A stretch of 64,000 nucleotides of DNA, taken from Rathayibacter sp. VKM Ac-2804 (lineage in GTDB: Bacteria > Actinomycetota > Actinomycetes > Actinomycetales > Microbacteriaceae). This document shows positions 34,676 through 44,696 of this stretch, one piece after another (the first letter of the stretch is position 1; each line of letters begins with the position of its first letter). The translations under genes and the position numbers were made by a program. The notes under the pieces were generated by a model, which had not been told where the DNA came from, ran no database searches, and saw only the letters and a list, made by a program, of their open reading frames with translations. The stretch spans positions 3,596,001-3,660,000 of the forward strand of contig NZ_CP047420.1 in NCBI RefSeq assembly GCF_009866655.1. The letters are read 5' to 3'.

Positions 34676-35109
34676 CCGTTCGTCCCTCTCCTCGGCCGCC
34701 CGCGCTCACCGCGCCGGCGACGGTCGTTCAGCCCCGTGGAAAGGAGAGTAATGCTCAGGTCGAAGCGGTCGGGGGCGATGGCGGCGATCTGTGGACGACT
34801 CGGTGGATCGGGTCGTAGGGAGGAGTGGCGTCTCCCGCGCCGGACCGGGACGGGGCGCGCTGTCCGTGCCACGCTCGTGGGGATCGGAAGGCCGTGGTGA
34901 CCACCGCACCCCCTCCGCGCCGAACCGCTCGAAGGCCCGCCAGGGCGCCCGCTCGAGGGCCGAGGCGTTCCCGTGGGTGTCGCGGACGAGACGGCCTGAG
35001 CGGAGTGCTGCGCGGGCTACCCGATCAACATGAGTGGACCCGCCCCGCGGGTACCTCGGTCAGCATGTGCCGGCCCGCTGGGCGGCCTCTCGACCGGTAG
35101 AGCGGCCGC
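34676..35109. other. Intergenic region with degenerate repeat remnants
   Basis: About 430 bases. A short, less GC-rich part near 34730-34760 probably holds the promoter of the surface-protein operon. Around 35010-35100 there are degraded copies of the dispersed palindrome (GGGCTACCCGATCAACATG and CCTCGGTCAGCATG). No convincing gene is present. Confidence 0.4.
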
Positions 35110-36309
35110 TCAGGCCGGAACGCGCTCGCGGGCGGCGCGGGGCTTCGCGGCCGAAGTGAGCAGCGAGGCGAGGGCGACCAGCACCAGGACGACGGCCATC
35201 GCGCCGCGGAGGCCGAAGTGCTCGCCGAGGAAGCCGAGCAGCGGCGGGCCGACGAGGAAGGCGATGTAGCCGGCGGTCGCGACGGCGGCGACGGCGGAGG
35301 TCGGGTCCTCGCTCTCGCCCGCGGCGGAGAGGGTGACCGGGAAGCCGAGGGCCGCGCCGAGACCCCAGAGGACCACGGCCGCACCCGCCACGACGGCGTT
35401 GTCGGCGAAGACGACGATGCCGATGCCGACCGCCGAGACGAGGGTGCTGGCCAGCAGGACGGTCGCCTTGCCGAACCGGGCCAGCAGCGGGGTGCCGAGG
35501 AAGCGGCCGACGGTCATCGCCGCGGCGAAGGCCGTGAACACCACGGTGCCGACGGTGGCGGACACGCCGTGGCCGTCGACCATGAGCAGCGGCAGCCAGT
35601 CGGTCGCCGAGCCCTCGGCCAGCGCCAGGGCGAGCACGATCAGCCCGAGCATCAGCACGCGCGGCTGCTGCCAGACGGGCGTCGAGCGGACCTTCTCCCG
35701 GGGAGCGCCCTCGACGGCGCGCTCCACCCGGCCGGTCTCGACGGGGATGGAGCGGATGACGGTGACCAGGAGCGCGAGCGCGACCACCGCGACCCCGACG
35801 AGCTGCCAGACGACGGGGAAGTCGATCGCCGTCAGGCCGATGCCCGCCACCGCGCCGGTGACGGTGCCGAGACTGTAGAAGCCGTGCAGCGCCGGCAGGA
35901 CCGAGCGGCCCGTCAGCGTCTCGAGCGCGGCTCCCTCCACGTTGAGCGCGATCTCGGAGATGCCGATCCCGAAGCCGACGAGGGCGAGGCCGGCCGCGAC
36001 GCCGAACGGCGTCGAGAGCTCGGCGAACACGCCGGTCAGGGCGATGCCGGTGACGAAGGACGCGCCGCCGATGACGACGGTGAAGCGCACTCCCTGCCGG
36101 CGCACGACGGTGGCCGAGGAGAGCACTCCGCTCATCGAGCCGACCGAGAGGCCGAGCAGGACGAGGCCCATCTCGGCGGTCGAGGCGGCGAGCAGGTCGC
36201 GGACCGCCGGGGTCCGCACGACCCAGGAGGCCATCCCGATGCCGAAGACGAGCATGAAGGCCGAGATGGCCAGGCGGCGCTTCGCGGCGGAGACGGGGCG
36301 GGACGGCAT
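35110..36309 (-). CDS. MFS transporter (FucP/YbjJ-like)
   Basis: 399 residues with about twelve helices. It begins AAKRRLAISAFMLVFGIGMASWVVRTPAVRDLL. The internal segments LPALHGFYSLGTVTGAVAGI and TAGYIAFLVGPPLLGFLGEHFGLRGAM match the YbjJ-like MFS subgroup. The substrate is unknown. It is a single gene, divergent from the SDR at 36465. Confidence 0.9.
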   Translation of the reverse strand: MPSRPVSAAKRRLAISAFMLVFGIGMASWVVRTPAVRDLLAASTAEMGLVLLGLSVGSMSGVLSSATVVRRQGVRFTVVIGGASFVTGIALTGVFAELSTPFGVAAGLALVGFGIGISEIALNVEGAALETLTGRSVLPALHGFYSLGTVTGAVAGIGLTAIDFPVVWQLVGVAVVALALLVTVIRSIPVETGRVERAVEGAPREKVRSTPVWQQPRVLMLGLIVLALALAEGSATDWLPLLMVDGHGVSATVGTVVFTAFAAAMTVGRFLGTPLLARFGKATVLLASTLVSAVGIGIVVFADNAVVAGAAVVLWGLGAALGFPVTLSAAGESEDPTSAVAAVATAGYIAFLVGPPLLGFLGEHFGLRGAMAVVLVLVALASLLTSAAKPRAARERVPA

Positions 36310-36464
36310 GAGGACGACCGTATCGTCCGGGAGTGGACGGCAGGCGCCGCAGGACGATCACGGCGGCCGTCAAGCGCCTCCGCCGGGGAGTGACTCGCGG
36401 CTACCGTGCGAGGAGGCCCGCGGCACCACGACGCCCGCCCGCTCGACCACGTCCGGAGGACCCC

Positions 36465-37361
36465 ATGCCCGACCAGTACACCTTCACGAACCCCGCCACG
36501 CAGTACCCGAACGTCACGCCGCCGGTGCAGCAGCAGCCCGAGCCCGGCCTCCAGTCGCGGATGACCCCGGTCCCGGACCTCGGCGAGGACAGCTATCGCG
36601 GCACCGGCCGCCTGACCGGGCGCCTCGCGCTGATCACGGGAGCCGACTCCGGCATCGGCGCGGCGGTCGCCATCGCCTTCGCCCGCGAGGGTGCGGACAT
36701 CGCCCTCGCCTACCTCCCCGACGAGGAGGAGGACGCGCAGCACGTCGTCGAGGTGATCCGCGCGGCCGGCCGCACCGCCGTGACGATCCCCGGCGACTTG
36801 ACCGATGCGCAGTACTGCCGCGACCTGGTCGAGAAGGCAGTCGAGGGGCTCGGCGGGCTCGACACGGTCGTCAACGTCGCCGGCAAGCAGGTCTGGCAGG
36901 ACGACGTGCTCGAGCTCAGCGACGAGCAGTTCGAGACGACCTTCGCGATCAACGTCTTCGCGCCGTTCCGGATCATCAAGGCCGCGCTCCCGCACCTCCC
37001 CGCGGGCTCGACGATCATCAACACCGCCTCGGCCGAGGCGCACACGCCCGCGCCCGACCGCCTCGACTACGCGATGACCAAGGGCGCGATCAACAACCTC
37101 TCGAAGGGGCTCGCCCAGCAGCTCGCGGCGAAGGGCATCCGCGTCAACGTCGTCGCGCCGGGACCGACCTGGTCGGTGCTGCAGGTGACGGCGGGCGTCG
37201 ACCCGGAGAGCCTGCCCGAGTTCGGCTCCAGCGAGTCCCCGATGGGCCGCGCCGCGCAGCCGGCCGAGCAGGCGCCCGCGTACGTCTTCCTCGCGTCGGC
37301 GGAGTCGAGCTACGTGGTCGGCGAGACCCTGAACGTCAACGGCGGGATGGTCTCGCCGTAG
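36465..37361 (+). CDS. SDR-family oxidoreductase (YghA-like)
   Basis: 298 residues. The cofactor loop is TGADSGIG and the active-site motif YAMTK (YxxxK) follows a catalytic Ser in INTASAE. The N-terminal extension of about 45 residues (YTFTNPATQYPNVTPPVQQQ) is typical of YghA/YhdF-type general-stress SDRs. The ATG at 36465 follows GGAGGA. It probably reduces aldehydes with NADPH. Confidence 0.93.
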   Translation: MPDQYTFTNPATQYPNVTPPVQQQPEPGLQSRMTPVPDLGEDSYRGTGRLTGRLALITGADSGIGAAVAIAFAREGADIALAYLPDEEEDAQHVVEVIRAAGRTAVTIPGDLTDAQYCRDLVEKAVEGLGGLDTVVNVAGKQVWQDDVLELSDEQFETTFAINVFAPFRIIKAALPHLPAGSTIINTASAEAHTPAPDRLDYAMTKGAINNLSKGLAQQLAAKGIRVNVVAPGPTWSVLQVTAGVDPESLPEFGSSESPMGRAAQPAEQAPAYVFLASAESSYVVGETLNVNGGMVSP

Positions 37362-37402
37362 CTGGTCGCGCCAGGTCGGCGCCCGCCCTCTACCGTGGAG
37401 GC

Positions 37403-37690
37403 ATGAGGACGAGGCGATGGCTCCTACCGGCGGCGGGCGTGCTGCTCGTCGTGATCGGGATCGTCGTCGCTGCGACCACTCCGAGCGAGGTGTCGTTCGG
37501 CTGGTTCGCGTACGCGCCGCTCTCGGAGACGATGTTCTCGCCCGTCGGCACGAGGGTCGTCACTCCCGGCCTGGCGACCGCCGCCGCGCTGATCGTGCTC
37601 GGCCTGCTCGTGCTCGCGTTCTGCGCGGGCTGGCTGCTCGCCCGCCGGCGACCGCGGATCGCGAGTGGGGCATCGGGACAGGGCTCCTGA
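37403..37690 (+). CDS. Small two-helix membrane protein
   Basis: 95 residues. Helices are at about 7-24 and 58-82 with a short extracellular loop (FGWFAYAPLSETMFSP). The tail is basic. The ATG follows GTGGAGGC closely. Similar small proteins occur across the Microbacteriaceae, but I know no function. Confidence 0.65.
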   Translation: MRTRRWLLPAAGVLLVVIGIVVAATTPSEVSFGWFAYAPLSETMFSPVGTRVVTPGLATAAALIVLGLLVLAFCAGWLLARRRPRIASGASGQGS

Positions 37691-38057
37691 CGCCTCGGTC
37701 CGCGCGCCTGCGCTGAGGTGCGGTGACGATGCGGCGCAAGGCGGCGACGGACCTCCGGCTCGCGGAACGCGGTCCGGCTCGCAGAATCGAGCAGATCCCA
37801 CGAGCCGGAGCTGAGCAGGGAACCCTCCCGCGAACGGACCCGAATCGGGCCCTGCGCGCGAAGCAGAGCCCGATCCCCGTCCACTCGCGCGCCGCTCCGA
37901 CTGCGAGTGGACGGGGAACGGGGCCCGCGCGGGGGCCGGGGCCCGTTCCGGGTCCGGTCGCGGAGCCGCCCCCGGGAGCCGGCGCGGCACTAGGGTGAGC
38001 GCACCCGCCGCCGCTCCGATCCCGGTGCGCCCGGACGGGGCAGCGAGAGGCGGCGCC
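37691..38057. other. Intergenic region with long inverted repeat and promoter
   Basis: About 365 bases. A 20-bp dyad with one mismatch lies at 37869-37888 and 37903-37922 (core CCCCGTCCACTCGC). A TAGGGT -10-like box at 37991-37996 would start a transcript about 55 bases before the DUF1761 gene. No gene is visible. Confidence 0.5.
37869..37922. repeat. 20-bp inverted repeat with 14-base loop
   Basis: The arms differ at one position. It lies 180 bases after one gene and 135 before the next. It could be a distal terminator or a mobile palindrome. Its sequence is unrelated to the GTCGAGTAG family. Confidence 0.7.
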
Positions 38058-38480
38058 GTGGTCCCCGACATCAACCCGTGGGCGGTGGCCCTGGCCACCC
38101 TGTCGACCATGCTCGTCGGCTCGATCTGGTACACCCCGAAGGTCTTCGGCACGCTCTGGATGCGCCTGACCGGCATCAGCCGAGAGCAGATGAGCAGCCG
38201 CAGCGCGGTCGTCCCGATCCTGGTCACCGTCGTGGTCAGCCTGGTGACCGCGCTCGTCCTGGCCGGCTGCGTCGACATCGCGCACGCCTTCTACGGCGGC
38301 AGCTGGTTCGCGAACTCGGTGATCACCGGGCTGTTCCTCTTCGCCGGCTTCACCGCCGCGCGGATGATCACCCACGACGCGTTCGAGGGCCGGCCGGCGA
38401 AGCTGACGATCCTGAACATCACGCACGAGCTCGTCACGATCCTCGTGATGGCGGTGATCATCGGGCTGCTGCCCGTCTGA
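38058..38480 (+). CDS. DUF1761-family membrane protein
   Basis: 140 residues with four helices. It starts MVPDINPWAVALATLSTMLVGSIWYTPKVFG, where INPWAV and the WYTPxxFGxxW segment are typical of DUF1761. The GTG at 38058 is preferred because it follows a GAGAGG site and matches the usual family length. An earlier in-frame GTG at 37995 lies in the -10 box. The function of the family is unknown. Confidence 0.75.
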   Translation: MVPDINPWAVALATLSTMLVGSIWYTPKVFGTLWMRLTGISREQMSSRSAVVPILVTVVVSLVTALVLAGCVDIAHAFYGGSWFANSVITGLFLFAGFTAARMITHDAFEGRPAKLTILNITHELVTILVMAVIIGLLPV

Positions 38481-38637
38481 CGTCGGGCCGGCTCAGTGCC
38501 GGTCAGCTCTCGGGCAGCTCGGCGAACGTGCGCTTGGCGCCGTTGTACCGATCCGGAGAGGACCGCGCGGTGAGGGACGCCCCCAGTGTCGCGTCCGGTC
38601 ACCGCCGCGACAAGAGCGACGGCGGCCGGCCCCCGCG

Positions 38638-40344
<1,707 letters not shown>

Positions 40345-40947
40345 TCAGCCCAGGAGCAGGCGCGTCACGGCTGCGATGCGCTCCTGCGCGAGGCGCTCGA
40401 GCGGAACGGAGCCGTCGGAGTCGAGGTAGGCGCCGGCCGCGCTGCGCACGACGGTGCCGGCGGTCTGCACGGCGAGCAGCACGGACGGGTCGGCGGGGTC
40501 GAGCCCTTCGCGCCGCGCGACGAGGTCCGCGACGAGGAGGTCGCGCTGGGTGCCGACGTCGAGCAGGGCCTGCAGGAGCTTCGGCTCGCGATCGGCGACG
40601 GCGACGAACTCGCGGACGCTGTCGGCGTTCAGCCCGATCGCGGCGAAGTGCACCGCGCCGAGGGCGACGAGGGCCTCGAGCAGCGAGACGCCGGGGCGGC
40701 GGGTCAGGAACTCCGTGACGCTGTCGTCGTCGAGGCCCTCCTCGGGCCGGCCGACGATCGCGTACTCCTTGCTCGGGAAGTAGTTGAAGAAGGTGCGGCG
40801 CGAGATGCCGACCTCCTCGCAGAGCTCCTCGACGGTGAAGCCCGAGAAGCCGTGCCGGATCGTCAGCTCGCGGGCGGTGCGCGCCAACTCACTGCGCCGC
40901 TCGGCGGCGCGCTGGTCGCGCCGGGTCGCGGTCGCATTTTCTTGCAT
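40345..40947 (-). CDS. TetR-family repressor
   Basis: 200 residues. The helix-turn-helix is FTVEELCEEVGISRRTFFNYFPSKE. The C-terminal half is a ligand-binding helical domain. The ATG at 40947 is favoured over one at 40956 because AAGGA lies at the right distance from it. It should repress itself and the downstream exporter. Confidence 0.92.
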   Translation of the reverse strand: MQENATATRRDQRAAERRSELARTARELTIRHGFSGFTVEELCEEVGISRRTFFNYFPSKEYAIVGRPEEGLDDDSVTEFLTRRPGVSLLEALVALGAVHFAAIGLNADSVREFVAVADREPKLLQALLDVGTQRDLLVADLVARREGLDPADPSVLLAVQTAGTVVRSAAGAYLDSDGSVPLERLAQERIAAVTRLLLG

Positions 40948-40957
40948 GCTGTGCATC

Positions 40958-40984
40958 CTTGCACTCTGCGCCCCGTAGTGCAAG
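40958..40984 (-). promoter_or_regulatory. TetR operator dyad overlapping a promoter
   Basis: CTTGCACT (40958-40965) and AGTGCAAG (40977-40984) are exact complements with 11 bases between them. On the minus strand they contain a possible TTGCAC -35 and AAGGAT -10 at 17-base spacing just before the TetR start. Confidence 0.55.
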
Positions 40985-41144
40985 ACATGAGCTGCTGCGG
41001 TGGTCCGACCCCCGTCCGGGGGACTATCGGGCCCTGGAGCCGAGCTGGAGCGTGCCGGGCGATACCGTCGTCGCTGAGACGGGACGCCGCTTCGGCACGC
41101 AGACAGCGGCACGCAGACGACGGCACACAGACAACGGGGGAACG

Positions 41145-42386
41145 ATGTCGCAGCAGACCAGCCGGGACCCGGCGATCGAGGCGGAGGCGCCGAGCGACCG
41201 CGACCGGCGCACCGCGGTCATCGAGGCCATGGGCCTGATGGGCTCCGGCCCCGAGGAGCGCTTCGACCGGATCACGCGGATGGCGCAGGAGCTCTTCCGC
41301 GTGCCGGTGGCCGAGATCCACATCCTCGACGAGACCACGCTCTTCACGAAGTCGCCGCAGCCCGAGGGGCCGGTCTCCTACCCGCGCGCAGGGACCTTCT
41401 GCGACGCGACGCTCGCCAAGCGGAGCACGCTGGTCGTCCCGGATCTGGGCGCCGACGGCGCGTGGGCGCAGCACGTGCACGTGTCCGGCCCGCCGCACGT
41501 CCAGTTCTACGCCGGCCGCCCGCTCACGGTGGACGACGGCCTGCAGCTCGGCACGCTCTGCCTGCTCGACTTCGTCCCGCGCGCCCTCACCGCGGAGGAG
41601 GAGCTGCTCTTCGAGGAGTTCGGCCAGTGGGTGGAGCGCGAGCTGCGCGACACCGCGGAGTGGGACCGCGCCGCCGACGTGCAGGCCCGCCTCGCTCCCG
41701 CCGCCTTCCGCCACCCCGCCGGCTACGACCTCGCGGGGGCGTCGCTGCCCAAGTGGCAGATCTGCGGCGACTTCTACAGCTGGACCGCCACCGAGGCGAT
41801 CGTCGACCTGACCCTCGTCGACGTGATGGGCAAGGGCACGGGGGCCGCGATCCTCGCCGCGGGCATCCGCGCCGCGTTCCGCGCCCGGGCCGGCGGTGCA
41901 CCGGACGAGGTGGTCGCGGCGGTCAGCGAGCAGCTGCAGCCGGACTTCTCGGCCACCGAGACCTTCGCCACGCTCTTCCACGGCCGGCTCGACACAGGGA
42001 CCGGGCGGGTCGACTTCGTCGACGCGGGCCACGGGCTCACCGTCCTGCTCCGCGCCGACGGCACGTTCCACCGTCTCGCCGCCCTCGGGCTCCCCCTCGG
42101 CATCACGGAGGACGGCGGCTGGGTCACCCAGACCGTCGATCTGGCGGTCGGCGACTCCCTGGTCTCCTTCACCGACGGGGTGCTCGACCTCTTCGACGGG
42201 ACGCTGCAGTCGCTCGTCCTCGCAGCCGACCTCGTCCGCACCTCCGAGGGCGCCATCGGCTTCCTCACCGCCCTGACCGCGCTCGCCGGCTCCGGGCGCG
42301 CGATCGACGACATCACCGCGCTCCTCGTGACGCGGACGCACGACTCCGCACGCGCCGCCGCGGAGACCGATCAGGAGCAGGCATGA
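41145..42386 (+). CDS. GAF-domain PP2C/SpoIIE-type serine phosphatase
   Basis: 413 residues. An N-terminal GAF-like sensor at about 20-170 (RMAQELFRVPVAEIHILDE, VQFYAGRPLTVDDGLQLGTLCLLD) precedes the PP2C/SpoIIE domain, with the metal-binding DVMGKGTGAAILAAGIRAAF and FVDAGHGLTVLL. It probably dephosphorylates the STAS protein encoded next in response to a small ligand or redox signal. The ATG at 41145 follows GGGGGAACG. The stop overlaps the STAS gene (ATGA). Confidence 0.9.
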   Translation: MSQQTSRDPAIEAEAPSDRDRRTAVIEAMGLMGSGPEERFDRITRMAQELFRVPVAEIHILDETTLFTKSPQPEGPVSYPRAGTFCDATLAKRSTLVVPDLGADGAWAQHVHVSGPPHVQFYAGRPLTVDDGLQLGTLCLLDFVPRALTAEEELLFEEFGQWVERELRDTAEWDRAADVQARLAPAAFRHPAGYDLAGASLPKWQICGDFYSWTATEAIVDLTLVDVMGKGTGAAILAAGIRAAFRARAGGAPDEVVAAVSEQLQPDFSATETFATLFHGRLDTGTGRVDFVDAGHGLTVLLRADGTFHRLAALGLPLGITEDGGWVTQTVDLAVGDSLVSFTDGVLDLFDGTLQSLVLAADLVRTSEGAIGFLTALTALAGSGRAIDDITALLVTRTHDSARAAAETDQEQA

Positions 42387-42715
42387 CCTTCAGCACCGAG
42401 ACGATCGCTCCGGGCGTCGCCGTGATCACGGCGGCGGGCCGGCTCAATCTCACCGCGGCACGGGAGCTGCGCACCGAGGTGCGGAGCGCTCTCGACGAGG
42501 GCAGCAGCCGCATCGTCGTGGAGCTGAGCGAGGTCTCCTTCATGGACTCGTCCGGGCTCGGCGCGCTCGTCGCCTGCCTCAAGAGCGCCCGCCAGGCCGG
42601 CGGCGATCTCCGGATCGCCGCACCGAGCGCCCAGGTCACCATGGTGCTCGAGCTCTCCAACCTCGACCGCGTGCTCGTCGGCTACGACTCGGCCGGCGAC
42701 GCGTACCGTGACTGA
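42383..42715 (+). CDS. STAS-domain anti-sigma factor antagonist
   Basis: 110 residues, one STAS domain. The SFMDSSGLGALVACL loop carries the phosphorylatable serine in DSSG (residues 55-58). It would bind the RsbW-like kinase when unphosphorylated. It is coupled to both neighbours. Confidence 0.93.
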   Translation: MTFSTETIAPGVAVITAAGRLNLTAARELRTEVRSALDEGSSRIVVELSEVSFMDSSGLGALVACLKSARQAGGDLRIAAPSAQVTMVLELSNLDRVLVGYDSAGDAYRD

Positions 42716-43118
42716 GCGCACCCTCGCCTTCCGGACCCCGCCGGACGACATCGAGCTCGTGCACGACCTGCTCGACTCGCTCTTCACCGAGCGCGTCGAC
42801 GTCGGCGCCCGCGACCGGATGGAGTTCGAGACGGCGCTCGTCGAGCTCGTGTCGAACGTCATCCAGCACGCCGTCTCGACGACCGCGGTGCTCTGCCGCC
42901 TCGTCGTGACCGTCGACGACGACGCGCTCCGGGCCGAGCTGATCGACACCGCCGATCCGCCCGGCGTCGACACCGGCCCGCGGGAGATGCCCGACGCCTT
43001 CGCCGAGTCCGGTCGCGGTCTCGCGCTGATCACCGCGCTCGTGACCGTCTTCGACTACGAGCGCACCTCGAGCCGCAATCTGTGGTCGATCAGCAAGGAC
43101 CGCTCGCCGCAGGCCTGA
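42708..43118 (+). CDS. RsbW-like anti-sigma factor / serine kinase
   Basis: 136 residues of the HATPase_c fold. The N-box is ELVSNVIQHA (Glu46, Asn50) and the G2-like motif is GRGLALI. A complete G1 (DxGxG) box is not clear; the corresponding part reads DTADPPG. The GTG start lies eight bases inside the STAS gene. It probably phosphorylates the STAS partner and binds a sigma factor encoded elsewhere. Confidence 0.87.
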   Translation: MTERTLAFRTPPDDIELVHDLLDSLFTERVDVGARDRMEFETALVELVSNVIQHAVSTTAVLCRLVVTVDDDALRAELIDTADPPGVDTGPREMPDAFAESGRGLALITALVTVFDYERTSSRNLWSISKDRSPQA

Positions 43119-43137
43119 CGCGCACAGTCGCGCGGGC

Positions 43138-43611
43138 TCAGCGGATCGTGTGCGCCGTGATGACCGCCGCGGCCCGCGCGAGATCCTCGACGACCTCGTC
43201 CTCGCCCAGACGCGGCGACGCCCGCAGCACCTCGACGCTGACCGCGTCGTAGCGCTCGTCCACTGCCGCGAGCAGCGCGGTGCCGGAGTCGGTCAGCCGG
43301 AGCAGGACGCTGCGCCGGTCCTGCGGGTTCGACACCCGATCGAGGTGGCCGGCCTTGGCCAGGCGGTCCAGCAGCGCGGTGACCGCGCCGGTCGTCAGGG
43401 ACAGCTCGAGGCCCAGCCACTTCGGCGTCAGGCCGGGCGAGTCGGCGAGCGCCTCCAGCGCGCCCAGCTCCGAGATGCCGATCCCGAGGTCGAGGGCGAC
43501 CGCGGTGCGCAGGTCGCGCTGCGCGGTCTCGAGCGCCCGCAGCGCCTGCCGGAGGGCGGCGCCGGCGGACTGCGCGCCGCCGTCGGCGGGGGGCGTGTTC
43601 TCGGGATCCAT
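43138..43611 (-). CDS. MarR-family transcriptional regulator
   Basis: 157 residues. The winged helix includes LTPKWLGLELSLTTGAVTALLDRLAKAGHLDR and NPQDRRSVLLRLTDSG. The ATG at 43611 follows AGAAGG; an in-frame extension to 43803 has no support. It is divergent from the surface-protein export cluster, with a palindrome between them. Confidence 0.9.
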   Translation of the reverse strand: MDPENTPPADGGAQSAGAALRQALRALETAQRDLRTAVALDLGIGISELGALEALADSPGLTPKWLGLELSLTTGAVTALLDRLAKAGHLDRVSNPQDRRSVLLRLTDSGTALLAAVDERYDAVSVEVLRASPRLGEDEVVEDLARAAAVITAHTIR

Positions 43612-43689
43612 GCGGGCCTTCTCGCGGGTCGGAGCAGGCTCCTCGCCGACGGAGCGGCTGTGCCTACAACAGGGGGTATTGGAACGATT

Positions 43690-43704
43690 GCAAAGTATCT
43701 TTGC
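43690..43704. promoter_or_regulatory. Palindrome GCAAAG-TAT-CTTTGC, probable MarR site
   Basis: A 15-base perfect dyad lies in an AT-rich stretch between the MarR gene (start 43611) and the TasA-like gene (start 43792). A shorter dyad, AAGTAACTT, follows at 43709-43717. The position suits a site controlling both directions. Confidence 0.5.
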
Positions 43705-43791
43705 CATCAAGTAACTTACTCGACAAGCCAGAAAACATCCCCACAGCGAACTGCACGGCAGTTCACCTTCTACCCGATCAGGAGTCCTGTC

Positions 43792-44448
43792 ATGTCGAAC
43801 CACACCGCAAAGCGCAAGCGCGTCCGTTTCGCCCCCCTCGTCCTCGCCACCAGCGTCGCCGCCGCCGCGCTGCTGTCGGTCTCGATGTCCGGAACCCTCT
43901 CCGGCTTCGTCGCCAGCATCACCAACACCAACAACACCGCGGCCTCCGGCTCGCTCGTGATGGAGGAGAAGTCGACCGGCGCCAACCCCGTCACCTGCCT
44001 CAGCACCGACGGCGGCTCGGTCAGCACCAACACCGCGACCTGCTCGACCATCAACAAGTTCGGCGGATCGACCACCATGATCCCCGGCCAGACCGTCACC
44101 ACCGCGATCACGATCAAGAACGCCGGCACCGTCTCGGCCAACACCTTCACCCTCACCCCCGGTGCCAAGTGCGAGCAGACCGCCAACACCGCCGCCGGCA
44201 CCCTCTCGGGCACCGCGACCGACTTCTGCTCCAAGCTGAACGTCGTCATCACCTCCGGCAGCACCACCGTCTACAGCGGCACCGCCGCCGCGCTCGCCGG
44301 CTCGGCCGCCAAGTCGCTCGCCACCGCCCCCGTCACCGCCGGCACCAGCACCCCCTTCACCATCGCCGTCACGCTCGACTCCTCCGCCGGCAACACCTAC
44401 CAGGGCCTGTCCGGCTCGCTCCCCCTCACCTGGACCTTCGCCAGCTGA
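43792..44448 (+). CDS. TasA-like secreted protein with SipW-type signal
   Basis: 218 residues. A basic N-terminus and a hydrophobic stretch are followed by SGFVASITNTNNTAASGSL, the pattern found after the signal peptide in TasA/camelysin-type proteins processed by SipW. The mature part is Thr/Ser/Ala-rich and beta-like, with paired cysteines. It should form a surface fibre or coat component. The ATG at 43792 follows AGGAG. A SipW-type peptidase gene lies 250 bases downstream. Confidence 0.8.
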   Translation: MSNHTAKRKRVRFAPLVLATSVAAAALLSVSMSGTLSGFVASITNTNNTAASGSLVMEEKSTGANPVTCLSTDGGSVSTNTATCSTINKFGGSTTMIPGQTVTTAITIKNAGTVSANTFTLTPGAKCEQTANTAAGTLSGTATDFCSKLNVVITSGSTTVYSGTAAALAGSAAKSLATAPVTAGTSTPFTIAVTLDSSAGNTYQGLSGSLPLTWTFAS

Positions 44449-44518
44449 TCGAGCCTCCCCGGCTCACGCCGACCGAGGCACGCGCCCGATCCATGCCGAT
44501 CGGGATACGCGCCCGGTC

Positions 44519-44565
44519 CATGCTGATCGAGTAGCCCGCAGAGCGGGCGTATCGAGATCCACCAC
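44519..44565 (+). repeat. Dispersed GTCGAGTAGC/GTATCGAGAC palindrome
   Basis: A full copy (TGCTGATCGAGTAGCCCGC to GGGCGTATCGAGATCC) lies between the TasA-like and signal peptidase genes. A degenerate half-copy precedes it at about 44491-44518. Confidence 0.8.
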
Positions 44566-44696
44566 CGAAGACCGCTTCCCCCGAAGCACCCGCCCCACCC
44601 CGGAAACACCCCGAGAAACACCCCCCGCAACACCCGACACCCGCACCCCGGGGGCCGCCGCCCAGGCGGCCCCCTCCCCGCCGAGGAGGTGGACCG

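Noticed and set aside
34751..34900. 49-codon ORF after AAGGAGAGTA
   Set aside because: The ribosome-binding site is good, but the product is an Arg/Gly-rich chain with no hydrophobic or conserved pattern, and it lies in the probable promoter of the divergent operon.
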